NCBI GenBank assembly: GCA_946631075.1
Contig: CAMOZS010000120.1
Span: forward strand, 1-5,402
DNA length: 5,402 nt
Origin: an uncultured Bacillota bacterium
GTDB taxonomy: Bacteria > Bacillota > Clostridia > Peptostreptococcales > Anaerovoracaceae
Direction of reading: 5' to 3'
Below the pieces are notes generated by a model. It worked only from the letters and a program-made list of their open reading frames with translations. It searched no databases and was not told where the DNA came from. The position numbers and the translations under genes were made by a program. Below, in pieces: positions 1-5,402 of the stretch (positions are counted from its first letter, which is position 1; every line of letters starts with the position of its first letter).

Positions 1-4
1 CTCC

Positions 5-430
5 TCAGTAAATGATCTCAAGGGTCTTCCTGTCCGGCTCTCCGTCAAAGAACCTGTCCAGGACTTTGCCAAACACAGGGATATCGGGATCCGCCTCATG
101 GAAGAGAGTCATGCAGGACCGGACCTTCATGGCGTCCACATATCCCACGATGCTTTCGATCCTCCCCTCCTGCTCCAGAAGAGCTTCGGAGATCTCGATC
201 AGCCGCCCGCGCAAAGTCTGGTCCTGCAGGTATTGTTTCGCTTCGTCCAGACTGGCCAGAGCGTAGTACTGCGATGTGGCGCTGCAGCCAAGTCCCCTGA
301 TCTGGGGAAAGATGTACCAGATCCAGTGACTGACCTTCCGTCCCCTCCGGATCTCCCCAAGGGCCTGCTCGTAGGAATCCCAGGATCCGTTCTGGGCGTC
401 CAGATATTTTTTCGCGTTGAATCCGTCCAT
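5..430 (-). CDS. DUF1810 family protein, function unknown
   Basis: Complete 141-residue protein, about the usual length for DUF1810, a small soluble family found mainly in bacteria with no established biochemical role that I know of. Visible family hallmarks are a KVSHWIWYIFPQIRGLG block (residues 32-48), a following SATSQYYAL segment (50-58) and a C-terminal DAMKVRSCMTLF block (99-110), ending with the usual F-G-x-V-L-x-x-F-F-x-G-x-x-D-x-x-T-L pattern. There is no signal peptide or membrane segment, so it should be cytoplasmic. The frame stays open upstream to 670, but the ATG at 428-430 is chosen because AAAGGAG lies 8 nt before it and the homology begins there; the upstream extension is a shadow of the SDR gene. 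It starts 32 nt after the SDR stop and is probably the last or a late gene of the operon; no terminator is visible in the 4 bases left. Family call firm, function unknown. Confidence 0.92.
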   Translation of the reverse strand: MDGFNAKKYLDAQNGSWDSYEQALGEIRRGRKVSHWIWYIFPQIRGLGCSATSQYYALASLDEAKQYLQDQTLRGRLIEISEALLEQEGRIESIVGYVDAMKVRSCMTLFHEADPDIPVFGKVLDRFFDGEPDRKTLEIIY

Positions 431-438
431 GATATGGT

Positions 439-445
439 CTCCTTT
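439..445 (-). promoter_or_regulatory. Ribosome binding site of the DUF1810 gene
   Basis: On the minus strand this reads AAAGGAG, 8 nt before the ATG at 428-430. It settles the start of the DUF1810 gene, whose open frame otherwise runs about 80 codons further upstream into the SDR gene. Confidence 0.85.
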
Positions 446-462
446 CAGCCGCCGGGCAGGTC

Positions 463-1263
463 TCAGTAATATAGTTCCTGAGGGCCCTTGTATTCCTGAA
501 TGGTATTGCCTCCGTCCACCACCAGAGCTTCGCCGGTGATATAGGAGCTTTCCTTCGACGCCAGGAAGACGATGGCATTGGCCACTTCTTCTGCCCGGGC
601 GCTTCGGCGAAGAGGCGTGTTCAGACCGCCGGCCGCTTCCGCCTCGGTCTGGGAGGCGGTCCCGATCCATCCCGGCAGGACGCTGTTGACCGTGATCCCG
701 TCCTGACCGAATTCGATGGCCAGGGCCCGGGAAAGGCCCAGGATCCCGGCCTTGGCGGCGCTGTAGCTGCCCTCCCCCGGATTGCTGACCAGGGGGCCGG
801 TCACACTGGAGACATTGACGATCCGTCCGTATCCCTGCTCTTTCATAACCGGCAGGACCTCTTTTGTTACATTGAAGGGGATATTTAAATTGCGGTCTAT
901 GGCATCATCCCAGCTCTCATAGGTCATGTCGAGAAATCCCGAGAAGTCCTCCTCCATGCCCACCTGGACCATGCCGGCGTTGTTGACCAGGACATCGATC
1001 CGGCCAAAGTCCTGCCGGACCGCCCGGGCCAGATCTCTCACCTGGGCCCTGTCCATCAGGTCCGCGATATAGGCCCTGACCTCGATGCCTTTATCTGCCA
1101 GTTCTTCGGCCCGCTGAAAGATCCGGTCGGTGGTCGCGGTGATGGCGACCCTGGCCCCCAGTTCCCCCAGGATCATAGCCGTCTGAAATCCGATGCCGGT
1201 CTGGCTTCCCGCCCCGGTCACCAGGGCCACCTGCCCTTCGAAATTCACAAATGAACGCGCCAT
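463..1263 (-). CDS. Short-chain dehydrogenase/reductase (FabG-like SDR)
   Basis: 266-residue classical SDR, a soluble NAD(P)(H)-dependent oxidoreductase with a Rossmann fold. Visible motifs: cofactor glycine loop TGAGSQTGIG (16-25), D68 in the IADL segment, NNAG (94-97), and a complete catalytic tetrad N125, S153, Y167, K171 (YSAAK). After these come the PG motif (197-198) and a C-terminal GEALVVDGG (244-252). The glycine loop is two residues longer than the canonical TGxxxGxG; I recall this variant in some FabG-like SDRs. No acidic residue is evident at the end of the second strand (ITATTDR, 41-47), which argues mildly for NADP(H). The substrate cannot be read; similarity to 3-oxoacyl-ACP reductases is general, and no fatty-acid genes are adjacent. 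The ATG at 1261-1263 is chosen over one 7 codons upstream because an AGGAGG lies 6 nt before it and the extra residues would overlap the RQC gene. Confidence 0.95.
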   Translation of the reverse strand: MARSFVNFEGQVALVTGAGSQTGIGFQTAMILGELGARVAITATTDRIFQRAEELADKGIEVRAYIADLMDRAQVRDLARAVRQDFGRIDVLVNNAGMVQVGMEEDFSGFLDMTYESWDDAIDRNLNIPFNVTKEVLPVMKEQGYGRIVNVSSVTGPLVSNPGEGSYSAAKAGILGLSRALAIEFGQDGITVNSVLPGWIGTASQTEAEAAGGLNTPLRRSARAEEVANAIVFLASKESSYITGEALVVDGGNTIQEYKGPQELYY

Positions 1264-1268
1264 GGTTT

Positions 1269-1276
1269 CCCTCCTA
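1269..1276 (-). promoter_or_regulatory. SDR ribosome binding site overlapping the RQC stop codon
   Basis: The minus strand reads TAGGAGGG. Its first three bases are the TAG stop of the RQC gene, and the rest is a near-perfect Shine-Dalgarno sequence 5 nt before the SDR ATG. A ribosome finishing the RQC protein would therefore stop on top of the SDR initiation site, which favours coupled translation. It also decides the SDR start against the upstream ATG at 1282-1284. Confidence 0.85.
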
Positions 1277-1588
1277 TTCGGCATCTTCGGGATCGTGTCC
1301 CAGATCCCGCATCAGTTCTTCCCCTTCTTCGGTCAGGGTAAGCCGGGGATATTCGTCATCGGTCTCCTGCAGAAGGCCCCGGTCGATCAGTCCCTGGATC
1401 TGGCCGTCGATCTCCTCCCCGCTCCGGCCCTTCATGGTCCCGAAGGCGGAGTTCTGGTTGAGCCGGCGGCTGAACACCCGCACGCTGTGGCTTCCCTGAA
1501 GGATCTCGATCACAAGACCCCGGCTGGCCCTCTGCTTGCACTTTTCCACGCAGAACAGGATCATCTGTTCATCATTGTTTATCTTCAT
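1274..1588 (-). CDS. Stand-alone RQC (RecQ C-terminal) winged-helix protein
   Basis: 104-residue protein that matches, almost end to end, the RQC winged-helix domain of RecQ helicases. The opening DEQMILFCVEKCKQR (6-20) resembles the RecQ stretch just after the zinc-binding cysteines. GLVIEILQGSHSVRV (24-38) matches the RecQ pattern MVIDxLxGSKxxRI, FGTMKG (49-54) matches TYGxxKD, IQGLIDRGLL (64-73) matches the recognition-helix region, and EYPRLTLTEEG (79-89) matches EYPVLKLT. No helicase, zinc-binding or HRDC domain is present. In RecQ this domain binds duplex DNA at the fork, so a nucleic-acid-binding role is inferred here; a regulator or an antagonist of RecQ are equally open. It has its own ATG with GGGAG 6 nt upstream and sits 21 nt after the MATE stop, so it looks like a real gene and not a decayed recQ. 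It may belong to the RQC-minor families named in public annotation, which I recall only loosely. Confidence 0.85.
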   Translation of the reverse strand: MKINNDEQMILFCVEKCKQRASRGLVIEILQGSHSVRVFSRRLNQNSAFGTMKGRSGEEIDGQIQGLIDRGLLQETDDEYPRLTLTEEGEELMRDLGHDPEDAE

Positions 1589-1594
1589 ATGCCT

Positions 1595-1601
1595 CTCCCT
1601 T
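1595..1601 (-). promoter_or_regulatory. Ribosome binding site of the RQC protein gene
   Basis: The minus strand reads AAGGGAG, 6 nt before the ATG at 1586-1588, within a purine-rich 21-nt gap after the MATE stop codon. It supports the RQC protein as an independently initiated small gene. Confidence 0.75.
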
Positions 1602-1609
1602 TCTCTTTC

Positions 1610-2953
1610 TTACGCGTATCCGTATCTTTTTCTCAGTTTCACCGTGAACAGGATGACCGGGATGATCGAACCGGCTTCCGCCACCGCCGCAGCGGACCAG
1701 ACCCCGTTCAGGCCGAAGAAGACGGGCAGGATCATCACAGCCCCGATCTCGCAGATGACCACCCGGACCGTGGCGATGACCGCGGATACCAGGCCGTTGT
1801 TTAAGGCCGTGAACATGCCTGTGGTGAATATGTTGAGGCCGCAGGTGATGAAGATCAGACAGTAGATCCTTATCCCGTGGACCGCCATATCCACCAGGTC
1901 CCCGTCATAGCCCACGAATATCGAGACCAGGGGCCTGGCGAAGATCATGATGACCGCCAGCATGACAAGTCCCCCGCCTTCCATAAGAATTATACTCTTT
2001 CGGAAAAGATTTTTCATCTCCGTCCGGTTCTCCGCCCCGTAGTTATAGCTGAACAAAGGCTGGACGCCCATGTTGTATCCGGCAAAGACCGCGAAGAAGA
2101 TATAGGTGCAGTATTCCATGACTCCAAAGGCTGCCACACCGTCGGATCCGGCCAGGCGGAGGAGCTGGAAATTGTAGAGCATGCTGACCACGGATTCCGA
2201 GACTGTGGAGACCAGCTCCGAGACCCCGTTGCCGCAGGCCTTAGCCAGGGCCCTGAGGTCCGCCCTTGGCCGGCCGATCCTGAGCAGGCTGTCATTTGGC
2301 CGGAGGAAATAGATCAGGGGGACGATCCCTCCCAGAAGCTCGCTGATCCCTGTAGCGACCGCGGCTCCCGCAACGCCGTAGTGAAGGACGGCCACCAGCA
2401 GGAAATCCCCGACGATGTTGGTCAGTCCGGCGCTGACCGTGATCCAGAATCCAAGCCTCGGCTTCTCCGCCGTCACGAAGAGGATCTGAAAGAAGTGCTG
2501 GAGCATGTAGAAGGGTACGGTGAACATCCCGATGGTCCCGTACACCATGCAGGGGCGGACCATCTGTTCCTCCACCCCCAGAAGGCCGATCACCGGCCGC
2601 AGGGCCAGAAAGCCGACCACCGCCATGATCAGCCCTGCGCCTATGCAGACGAAGGTGAAGAAGGAGAAGTACTCTTTGGCCTTCTCCGGCTCCTTCTCTC
2701 CCAGGAGCTTGCCGATGATGGCCGCTCCCCCGGTGCCGATCATGAGGCCGAAAACTCCCAGCACCATAAAAAGCGGGAAAGTAACATTCACCGCAGCGAA
2801 GGCTACTTTACCCGCGAAATTGGAAATGAACAGTCCGTCGACGATGCCGTAGATCGATAGGAATATCATATTCGCTATGGTCGGCAGGACGAAGACAGAT
2901 AGTTTTCTGTATGTAAAATGATCTGATAGCTGTATTCTGTTTTCTCTGCTCAT
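1610..2953 (-). CDS. MATE family multidrug efflux transporter (MepA-like)
   Basis: 447-residue polytopic inner-membrane protein of the multidrug and toxic compound extrusion family, which exports cationic or amphipathic compounds in exchange for Na+ or H+. Length and hydrophobicity fit the usual 12 helices in two six-helix halves. Visible signatures: SIYGIVDGLFISNFAG (33-48, including D39 in helix 1), a glycine-rich MIGTGGAAIIGKLLGEKE segment after helix 2, and, in the second half, GVQPLFSYNYGAENR. These are typical of the MepA-like branch common in Clostridia. Substrate and coupling ion cannot be told. The start is the ATG directly following the flavodiiron TAA; there is no convincing Shine-Dalgarno there, but the N-terminal SRENRIQLSDHFTYRKL is characteristic of the family, so the start is probably right and translation may depend on the upstream gene. 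No frameshift seen. Confidence 0.95.
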   Translation of the reverse strand: MSRENRIQLSDHFTYRKLSVFVLPTIANMIFLSIYGIVDGLFISNFAGKVAFAAVNVTFPLFMVLGVFGLMIGTGGAAIIGKLLGEKEPEKAKEYFSFFTFVCIGAGLIMAVVGFLALRPVIGLLGVEEQMVRPCMVYGTIGMFTVPFYMLQHFFQILFVTAEKPRLGFWITVSAGLTNIVGDFLLVAVLHYGVAGAAVATGISELLGGIVPLIYFLRPNDSLLRIGRPRADLRALAKACGNGVSELVSTVSESVVSMLYNFQLLRLAGSDGVAAFGVMEYCTYIFFAVFAGYNMGVQPLFSYNYGAENRTEMKNLFRKSIILMEGGGLVMLAVIMIFARPLVSIFVGYDGDLVDMAVHGIRIYCLIFITCGLNIFTTGMFTALNNGLVSAVIATVRVVICEIGAVMILPVFFGLNGVWSAAAVAEAGSIIPVILFTVKLRKRYGYA

Positions 2954-2956
2954 TTA
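2951..2956 (-). other. Abutting stop/start junction (TAA-ATG)
   Basis: The flavodiiron stop codon TAA (2954-2956) is followed with no spacer by the MATE ATG (2951-2953). The bases just upstream (AAGCTCGGATAA) offer only GGA very close to the start, not a proper ribosome binding site. This layout suggests termination-reinitiation coupling and places both genes on one transcript. Confidence 0.8.
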
Positions 2957-4753
2957 TCCGAGCTTACTGAAATCGGCCGCTCCGTGCTTGCAGATGGGGC
3001 AGACATAATCTGCCGGCAGTTCATCTTCCTCATAGATATAGCCGCATACATTGCAGATCCAGCCCTTCTTGGCCTGAGGCTTCTTGGGCTTGACGTGCTC
3101 CTGATAATAGGTGTAGGTCATGGTGTTGACGCTGCTGAGGACTTCCGATTCAGTGACGTCGCACAGGAAGAGCCAGTGGGTCCCCATGTCCACGGTGTCG
3201 TATACGTTCAGGGACAGGAAGCCGTTGGCGTATCTGGTCAGGATGGGCAGTCCGTTGGCAGCCCTCTCCCAGTCGGAGAATCCGGCGAACTTGTCAGCGT
3301 CACGGCCGGACTGGAATCCGAACCGCTTGAAGATATCGAAGGTGCATTCCTCGCTGAGGGTGCAGACGTTCAGACGTCTGGTCCTGTTGATGACCTCGCA
3401 GGAATAGTTGGCCTTGTTGATATTGACCGCTACCCGGTTGGGGTTGTCGCTTACCTGGGACACGCTGTTGACGATCAGGCCGTTGTCCTTGACCCCGTCA
3501 TTGCAGGTGACCACGTAGAGCCCGTAACCGATCTTGAACAGAGCCGAGGTCTCGATCTGAGGAGCCTTCTGTCTCTGTCTGCCGTAGCCTGCAGCCATCT
3601 CATCGGCCAGATCATGCAGCTTCTGGGTGCTCTCTTCGTTCAGGGCCGACCGGATGGTCACGGTGTTGCTGGCGAAGGTCAGGTTCTTGCATCCGGACAG
3701 CATATCCTTCATGATATCCGCCGCGGCAGGCGCCCAGGATCCGTTCTCGATGAGACCGATGGTCCGGTTCTGGAAGTTGCGCTCCCGCAGATTGATCAGG
3801 AAGTAGTGCATGAAGGGATAGATCTCAGCGTTGTATGTCGTGGTCGCCAGGACCAGCTTGTCATAGCGGAAGGCGGCGTCCACAGCCTTTGCCATATCGT
3901 CTCTGGCCAGGTCATAGACTTCGACGTTGGGAACGCCCGCGGCGGTCAGCCGGTCTCTCAGGATCATGACCGCTTCCTTGGTGTGGCCGTAGACCGATGT
4001 GTAGGCGATCACTACGCCCCTGTCCTCGGGCTTGTATCCGGACCACTTATCGTAAAGATCCAGGTAGTATCCCAGATTCTCCTTCAGGACGGGACCGTGG
4101 AGGGGACAGATGGTCTGGATCTCCAGGCCGCTGGCCTTCTGGAGCAGGTCCTGAACGAAATCGCCGTACTTGCCCACGATGCCGATGTAGTAGCGTCTGG
4201 CCTCGTCCGCCCAGGGCTCGTCTCTGTCCAGGGCGCCGAACTTGCCGAAGCCGTCCGCCGCGAAGAGGACCTTCTCGGTGGACTCATAGGTCACCATGAC
4301 CTCAGGCCAGTGGACCATGGGCGCGAAGACAAAGTGCAGGGTGTGGGCGCCCAGAGGCAGGGTATCTCCCTCATTGACCTCCAGGGTGCGGCCCAGGGTC
4401 ATGGTCGGGAAGAACTGGTGCATGATCTCAAAAGTCATGCTGTTGGCCACTACTGTGGTCCCGGGGTACTTCTCGACAAAAGCCTGGATGGAAGCCGAAT
4501 GGTCCGGTTCCATGTGCTGCACGACCAGGTAATCCGGCGCCGGGCAGTGGATAGAGTTCAACACTTCCTCGATGTTGGCCAGCCACTCGCCGGTCTTGTT
4601 GGCTGCGATCGTATCCATGACGACCGTCTTGGCGTCCACGATCAGATAGGAGTTGTAGGCCATGCCGTTGGGAACGACATACTGGCCCTCAAACAGGTCC
4701 ACATCGTGATCGTTAGCGCCGATATAAAAGATCGAATTGCTTACTTTATTCAT
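2954..4753 (-). CDS. Flavodiiron protein fused to flavin reductase and rubredoxin
   Basis: 599-residue cytoplasmic enzyme expected to reduce O2 to water and/or NO to N2O. Domains in order: (a) metallo-beta-lactamase-like diiron domain (about 1-245) with all six iron ligands visible: H80, E82 and D84 in HMEPDH, H148, D167, and H219 in CPLHGP; (b) flavodoxin-like FMN domain (about 246-390) with the phosphate loop TSVYGHT (252-258); (c) FMN-binding flavin reductase domain (about 400-552); (d) C-terminal rubredoxin-like iron site (562-599), cysteines 567, 570, 585 and 588, with only 14 residues between the pairs instead of about 29. Core flavodiiron proteins are about 400 residues; parts c and d correspond to the separate Hrb (high-molecular-weight rubredoxin) that passes NADH electrons to FprA in Moorella. 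The chain may therefore go straight from NAD(P)H to O2/NO. GGTGA lies 4 nt before the ATG. First gene of the likely operon, 41 nt below a -10 box. Confidence 0.96.
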   Translation of the reverse strand: MNKVSNSIFYIGANDHDVDLFEGQYVVPNGMAYNSYLIVDAKTVVMDTIAANKTGEWLANIEEVLNSIHCPAPDYLVVQHMEPDHSASIQAFVEKYPGTTVVANSMTFEIMHQFFPTMTLGRTLEVNEGDTLPLGAHTLHFVFAPMVHWPEVMVTYESTEKVLFAADGFGKFGALDRDEPWADEARRYYIGIVGKYGDFVQDLLQKASGLEIQTICPLHGPVLKENLGYYLDLYDKWSGYKPEDRGVVIAYTSVYGHTKEAVMILRDRLTAAGVPNVEVYDLARDDMAKAVDAAFRYDKLVLATTTYNAEIYPFMHYFLINLRERNFQNRTIGLIENGSWAPAAADIMKDMLSGCKNLTFASNTVTIRSALNEESTQKLHDLADEMAAGYGRQRQKAPQIETSALFKIGYGLYVVTCNDGVKDNGLIVNSVSQVSDNPNRVAVNINKANYSCEVINRTRRLNVCTLSEECTFDIFKRFGFQSGRDADKFAGFSDWERAANGLPILTRYANGFLSLNVYDTVDMGTHWLFLCDVTESEVLSSVNTMTYTYYQEHVKPKKPQAKKGWICNVCGYIYEEDELPADYVCPICKHGAADFSKLG

Positions 4754-4756
4754 ATC

Positions 4757-4762
4757 ATCACC
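4757..4762 (-). promoter_or_regulatory. Weak ribosome binding site of the flavodiiron gene
   Basis: The minus strand reads GGTGAT, 3-4 nt before the ATG at 4751-4753. It is weaker and closer than the other sites in the window. Two further ATGs upstream (4758-4760 and 4764-4766) are in another frame and run into a TGA overlapping the real start, so they do not offer an alternative N-terminus. Confidence 0.45.
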
Positions 4763-4793
4763 ATTTTCACTTTCTTACATATACCGTTCTACT

Positions 4794-4823
4794 ATTATAT
4801 CCAAGGCTGGAGGTAAAATCGAG
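4794..4823 (-). promoter_or_regulatory. Predicted sigma-A type promoter of the flavodiiron operon
   Basis: The minus strand carries a perfect -10 box TATAAT at 4794-4799. The -35 region is poor: the best match is TCGATT at 4818-4823 with an 18-bp spacer, sharing three bases with TTGACA. Transcription would start near 4787, giving a leader of roughly 33 nt. The weak -35 may mean an activator is needed, or simply a modest promoter. Confidence 0.6.
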
Positions 4824-4837
4824 AGTTTTTTCTAAAT

Positions 4838-5402
4838 TCAGAGACTTTCTTTACCGGTCCGGAAAAGTTCGATCATATATCCGGTCAGGCTGTGATTGTC
4901 GTTCATCTCCGGGACCTCCTCCCGGGGGACCCAGACCGCTCTGGACAGCTCTTCCCGGTCCATATGGATGGCCGTGTCTCCGTCCGCTTCGCAGAAGATG
5001 CCGACCAGGAGGTTGGAATCGGATCCCCAGGGCTGGCTGGCCACGTAGCGGAGATTCTTCACGTGGACTCCCGCTTCCTCCATGACCTCTCTGCGGACGG
5101 TGTCCTCCACCGTTTCCCCGATCTCGCAGAATCCGGCAATCAGGGCCCAGCCTTTGTAGGCTCTGTCGGCATACTTGGTCATGAGCAGGTTCTCGCCGTC
5201 GATCACGCCGACGATGACCGCCGGGGCTATGGTCGGGAAGACCAGGTTCCCGCAGGATGGGCAGCGGAGCATCCGCTCCTTTTCGCCATGGCGCAAAGGC
5301 TGGCCGCAGCGGCCGCAAAAGCGGTTCCTGTCATACCAGGTGAAGAGATGGCAGGCGGTCATGCAGGCGAACATGGAGGTCAGGTCCGGGCCCTTGCGGG
5401 CG
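4838..5402 (-). CDS. NudC-like zinc-ribbon Nudix hydrolase, 5' partial
   Basis: Probable NAD(H) diphosphatase type enzyme (NADH to NMNH plus AMP; NudC relatives also remove NAD caps from RNA), cytoplasmic. From the ATG at 5372-5374 as residue 1, the visible part has a four-cysteine zinc ribbon (C20, C23, C38, C41), then a complete Nudix box from G81 to V103 (GX5E, X7, REVMEEAGV), with E96, E99 and E100 as metal-binding candidates. NudC's specificity signature SQPWPFPxS is only partly kept: SQPW (113-116) is followed by GSDSN. The gene is probably cut by the window edge: the frame stays open to 5402, no ribosome binding site precedes 5374, and NudC proteins have a further N-terminal domain before the zinc ribbon. 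The upstream residues (KGPDLTS) read as natural continuation. Stop TGA at 4838-4840. Whether NAD(H) is the real substrate is uncertain given the altered motif. Confidence 0.88.
   Translation of the reverse strand, partial: ARKGPDLTSMFACMTACHLFTWYDRNRFCGRCGQPLRHGEKERMLRCPSCGNLVFPTIAPAVIVGVIDGENLLMTKYADRAYKGWALIAGFCEIGETVEDTVRREVMEEAGVHVKNLRYVASQPWGSDSNLLVGIFCEADGDTAIHMDREELSRAVWVPREEVPEMNDNHSLTGYMIELFRTGKESL

Larger units (their letters stand above)
5..4753 (-). other. Predicted five-gene operon
   Basis: The flavodiiron, MATE, RQC, SDR and DUF1810 genes share a strand with gaps of 0, 21, 10 and 32 nt, no internal terminator and no space for internal promoters outside coding sequence. One upstream promoter (4794-4823) can serve them all. 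Co-transcription is inferred from spacing only; the product set does not describe one known pathway. Confidence 0.7.
4754..4837. other. 84-bp AT-rich intergenic region
   Basis: The only sizeable gap in the window, and distinctly AT-richer than the genes. It holds the likely promoter of the flavodiiron operon. I find no G+C-rich hairpin followed by a T-run on the minus strand, so there is no recognisable terminator for the Nudix gene, and read-through into the operon is possible. Confidence 0.7.

Noticed and set aside
98..469. Plus-strand open frame antisense to the DUF1810 gene
   Set aside because: In-phase mirror of a recognised gene; no ribosome binding site or recognisable protein family.
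431..670. 80-codon N-terminal extension of the DUF1810 frame
   Set aside because: It overlaps the SDR gene, is low-complexity and Arg/Gly-rich like a shadow frame, and a good ribosome binding site marks the start at 430.
1264..1284. Upstream ATG adding seven residues to the SDR
   Set aside because: It would overlap the end of the RQC gene, and the AGGAGG sequence is placed for the ATG at 1261-1263.
1877..2860. 327-codon plus-strand open frame antisense to the MATE gene
   Set aside because: Same in-phase mirror effect. It is rich in His, Asp, Glu and Gln, as expected from the complement of a hydrophobic membrane protein, and the MATE homology is clear.
3371..3380. Perfect 10-bp palindrome CAGACGTCTG with an adjacent CAGACG repeat
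   Set aside because: It lies inside the flavin reductase domain of the flavodiiron gene, where it simply encodes conserved sequence; a palindrome of this size is expected by chance.
2984..4816. 610-codon open frame on the plus strand, antisense to the flavodiiron gene
   Set aside because: It is codon-for-codon in phase with the real gene on the other strand. It stays open because the real gene avoids TTA, CTA and TCA, whose complements would be stops. The translation resembles no family I recognise, while the opposite strand is unambiguous.
4801..4860. Possible terminator after the Nudix gene (GGTAAA and TTTACC arms)
   Set aside because: The arms are short, AT-rich and about 30 nt apart, with no T-run after them on the minus strand.
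5372..5374. ATG at 5374 as the true start of the Nudix gene
   Set aside because: No ribosome binding site precedes it, the frame is open to the window end, and NudC proteins continue further N-terminally. Treated as a partial gene instead.

Overview
All six genes in this window lie on the minus strand, so transcription runs from high to low coordinates. The sequence is GC-rich (high 50s percent by eye on sampled lines), gene-dense and mostly has strong AGGAGG-type ribosome binding sites. It encodes a flavodiiron NO/O2 reductase, a MepA-like MATE transporter and a free-standing RecQ C-terminal (RQC) domain protein. Together these suggest an anaerobic Bacillota of the class Clostridia. That assignment comes from gene content and style; no marker gene fixes the genus.

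Layout in transcription order: (1) a NudC-like zinc-ribbon Nudix hydrolase whose 5' end runs off the right edge (4838-5402); (2) an 84-bp gap with a perfect TATAAT -10 box facing the next gene; (3) a 599-residue flavodiiron protein that carries its electron-input modules, a flavin reductase domain and a short-spaced rubredoxin, on the same chain (2954-4753); (4) a MATE efflux transporter whose ATG directly abuts the flavodiiron stop codon (1610-2953); (5) a 104-residue stand-alone RQC winged-helix protein (1274-1588); (6) a classical short-chain dehydrogenase/reductase (463-1263); (7) a DUF1810 protein (5-430).

Genes 3 to 7 are separated by 0, 21, 10 and 32 nt and probably form one operon driven by the promoter near 4794-4823. 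The best understood member is the flavodiiron protein, which should protect an anaerobe by reducing O2 to water or NO to N2O with NAD(P)H-derived electrons. The MATE pump fits a loose stress/detoxification theme. The roles of the RQC protein, the SDR and the DUF1810 protein in the operon cannot be read from the sequence.

There is no mobile element, CRISPR array, RNA gene or conspicuous repeat, and no gap longer than 84 bp. The only candidates for something under-described are the orphan RQC protein and the DUF1810 protein. The rest is recognisable, with some unusual details: the domain fusion, the altered NudC motif and the two extra residues in the SDR glycine loop.
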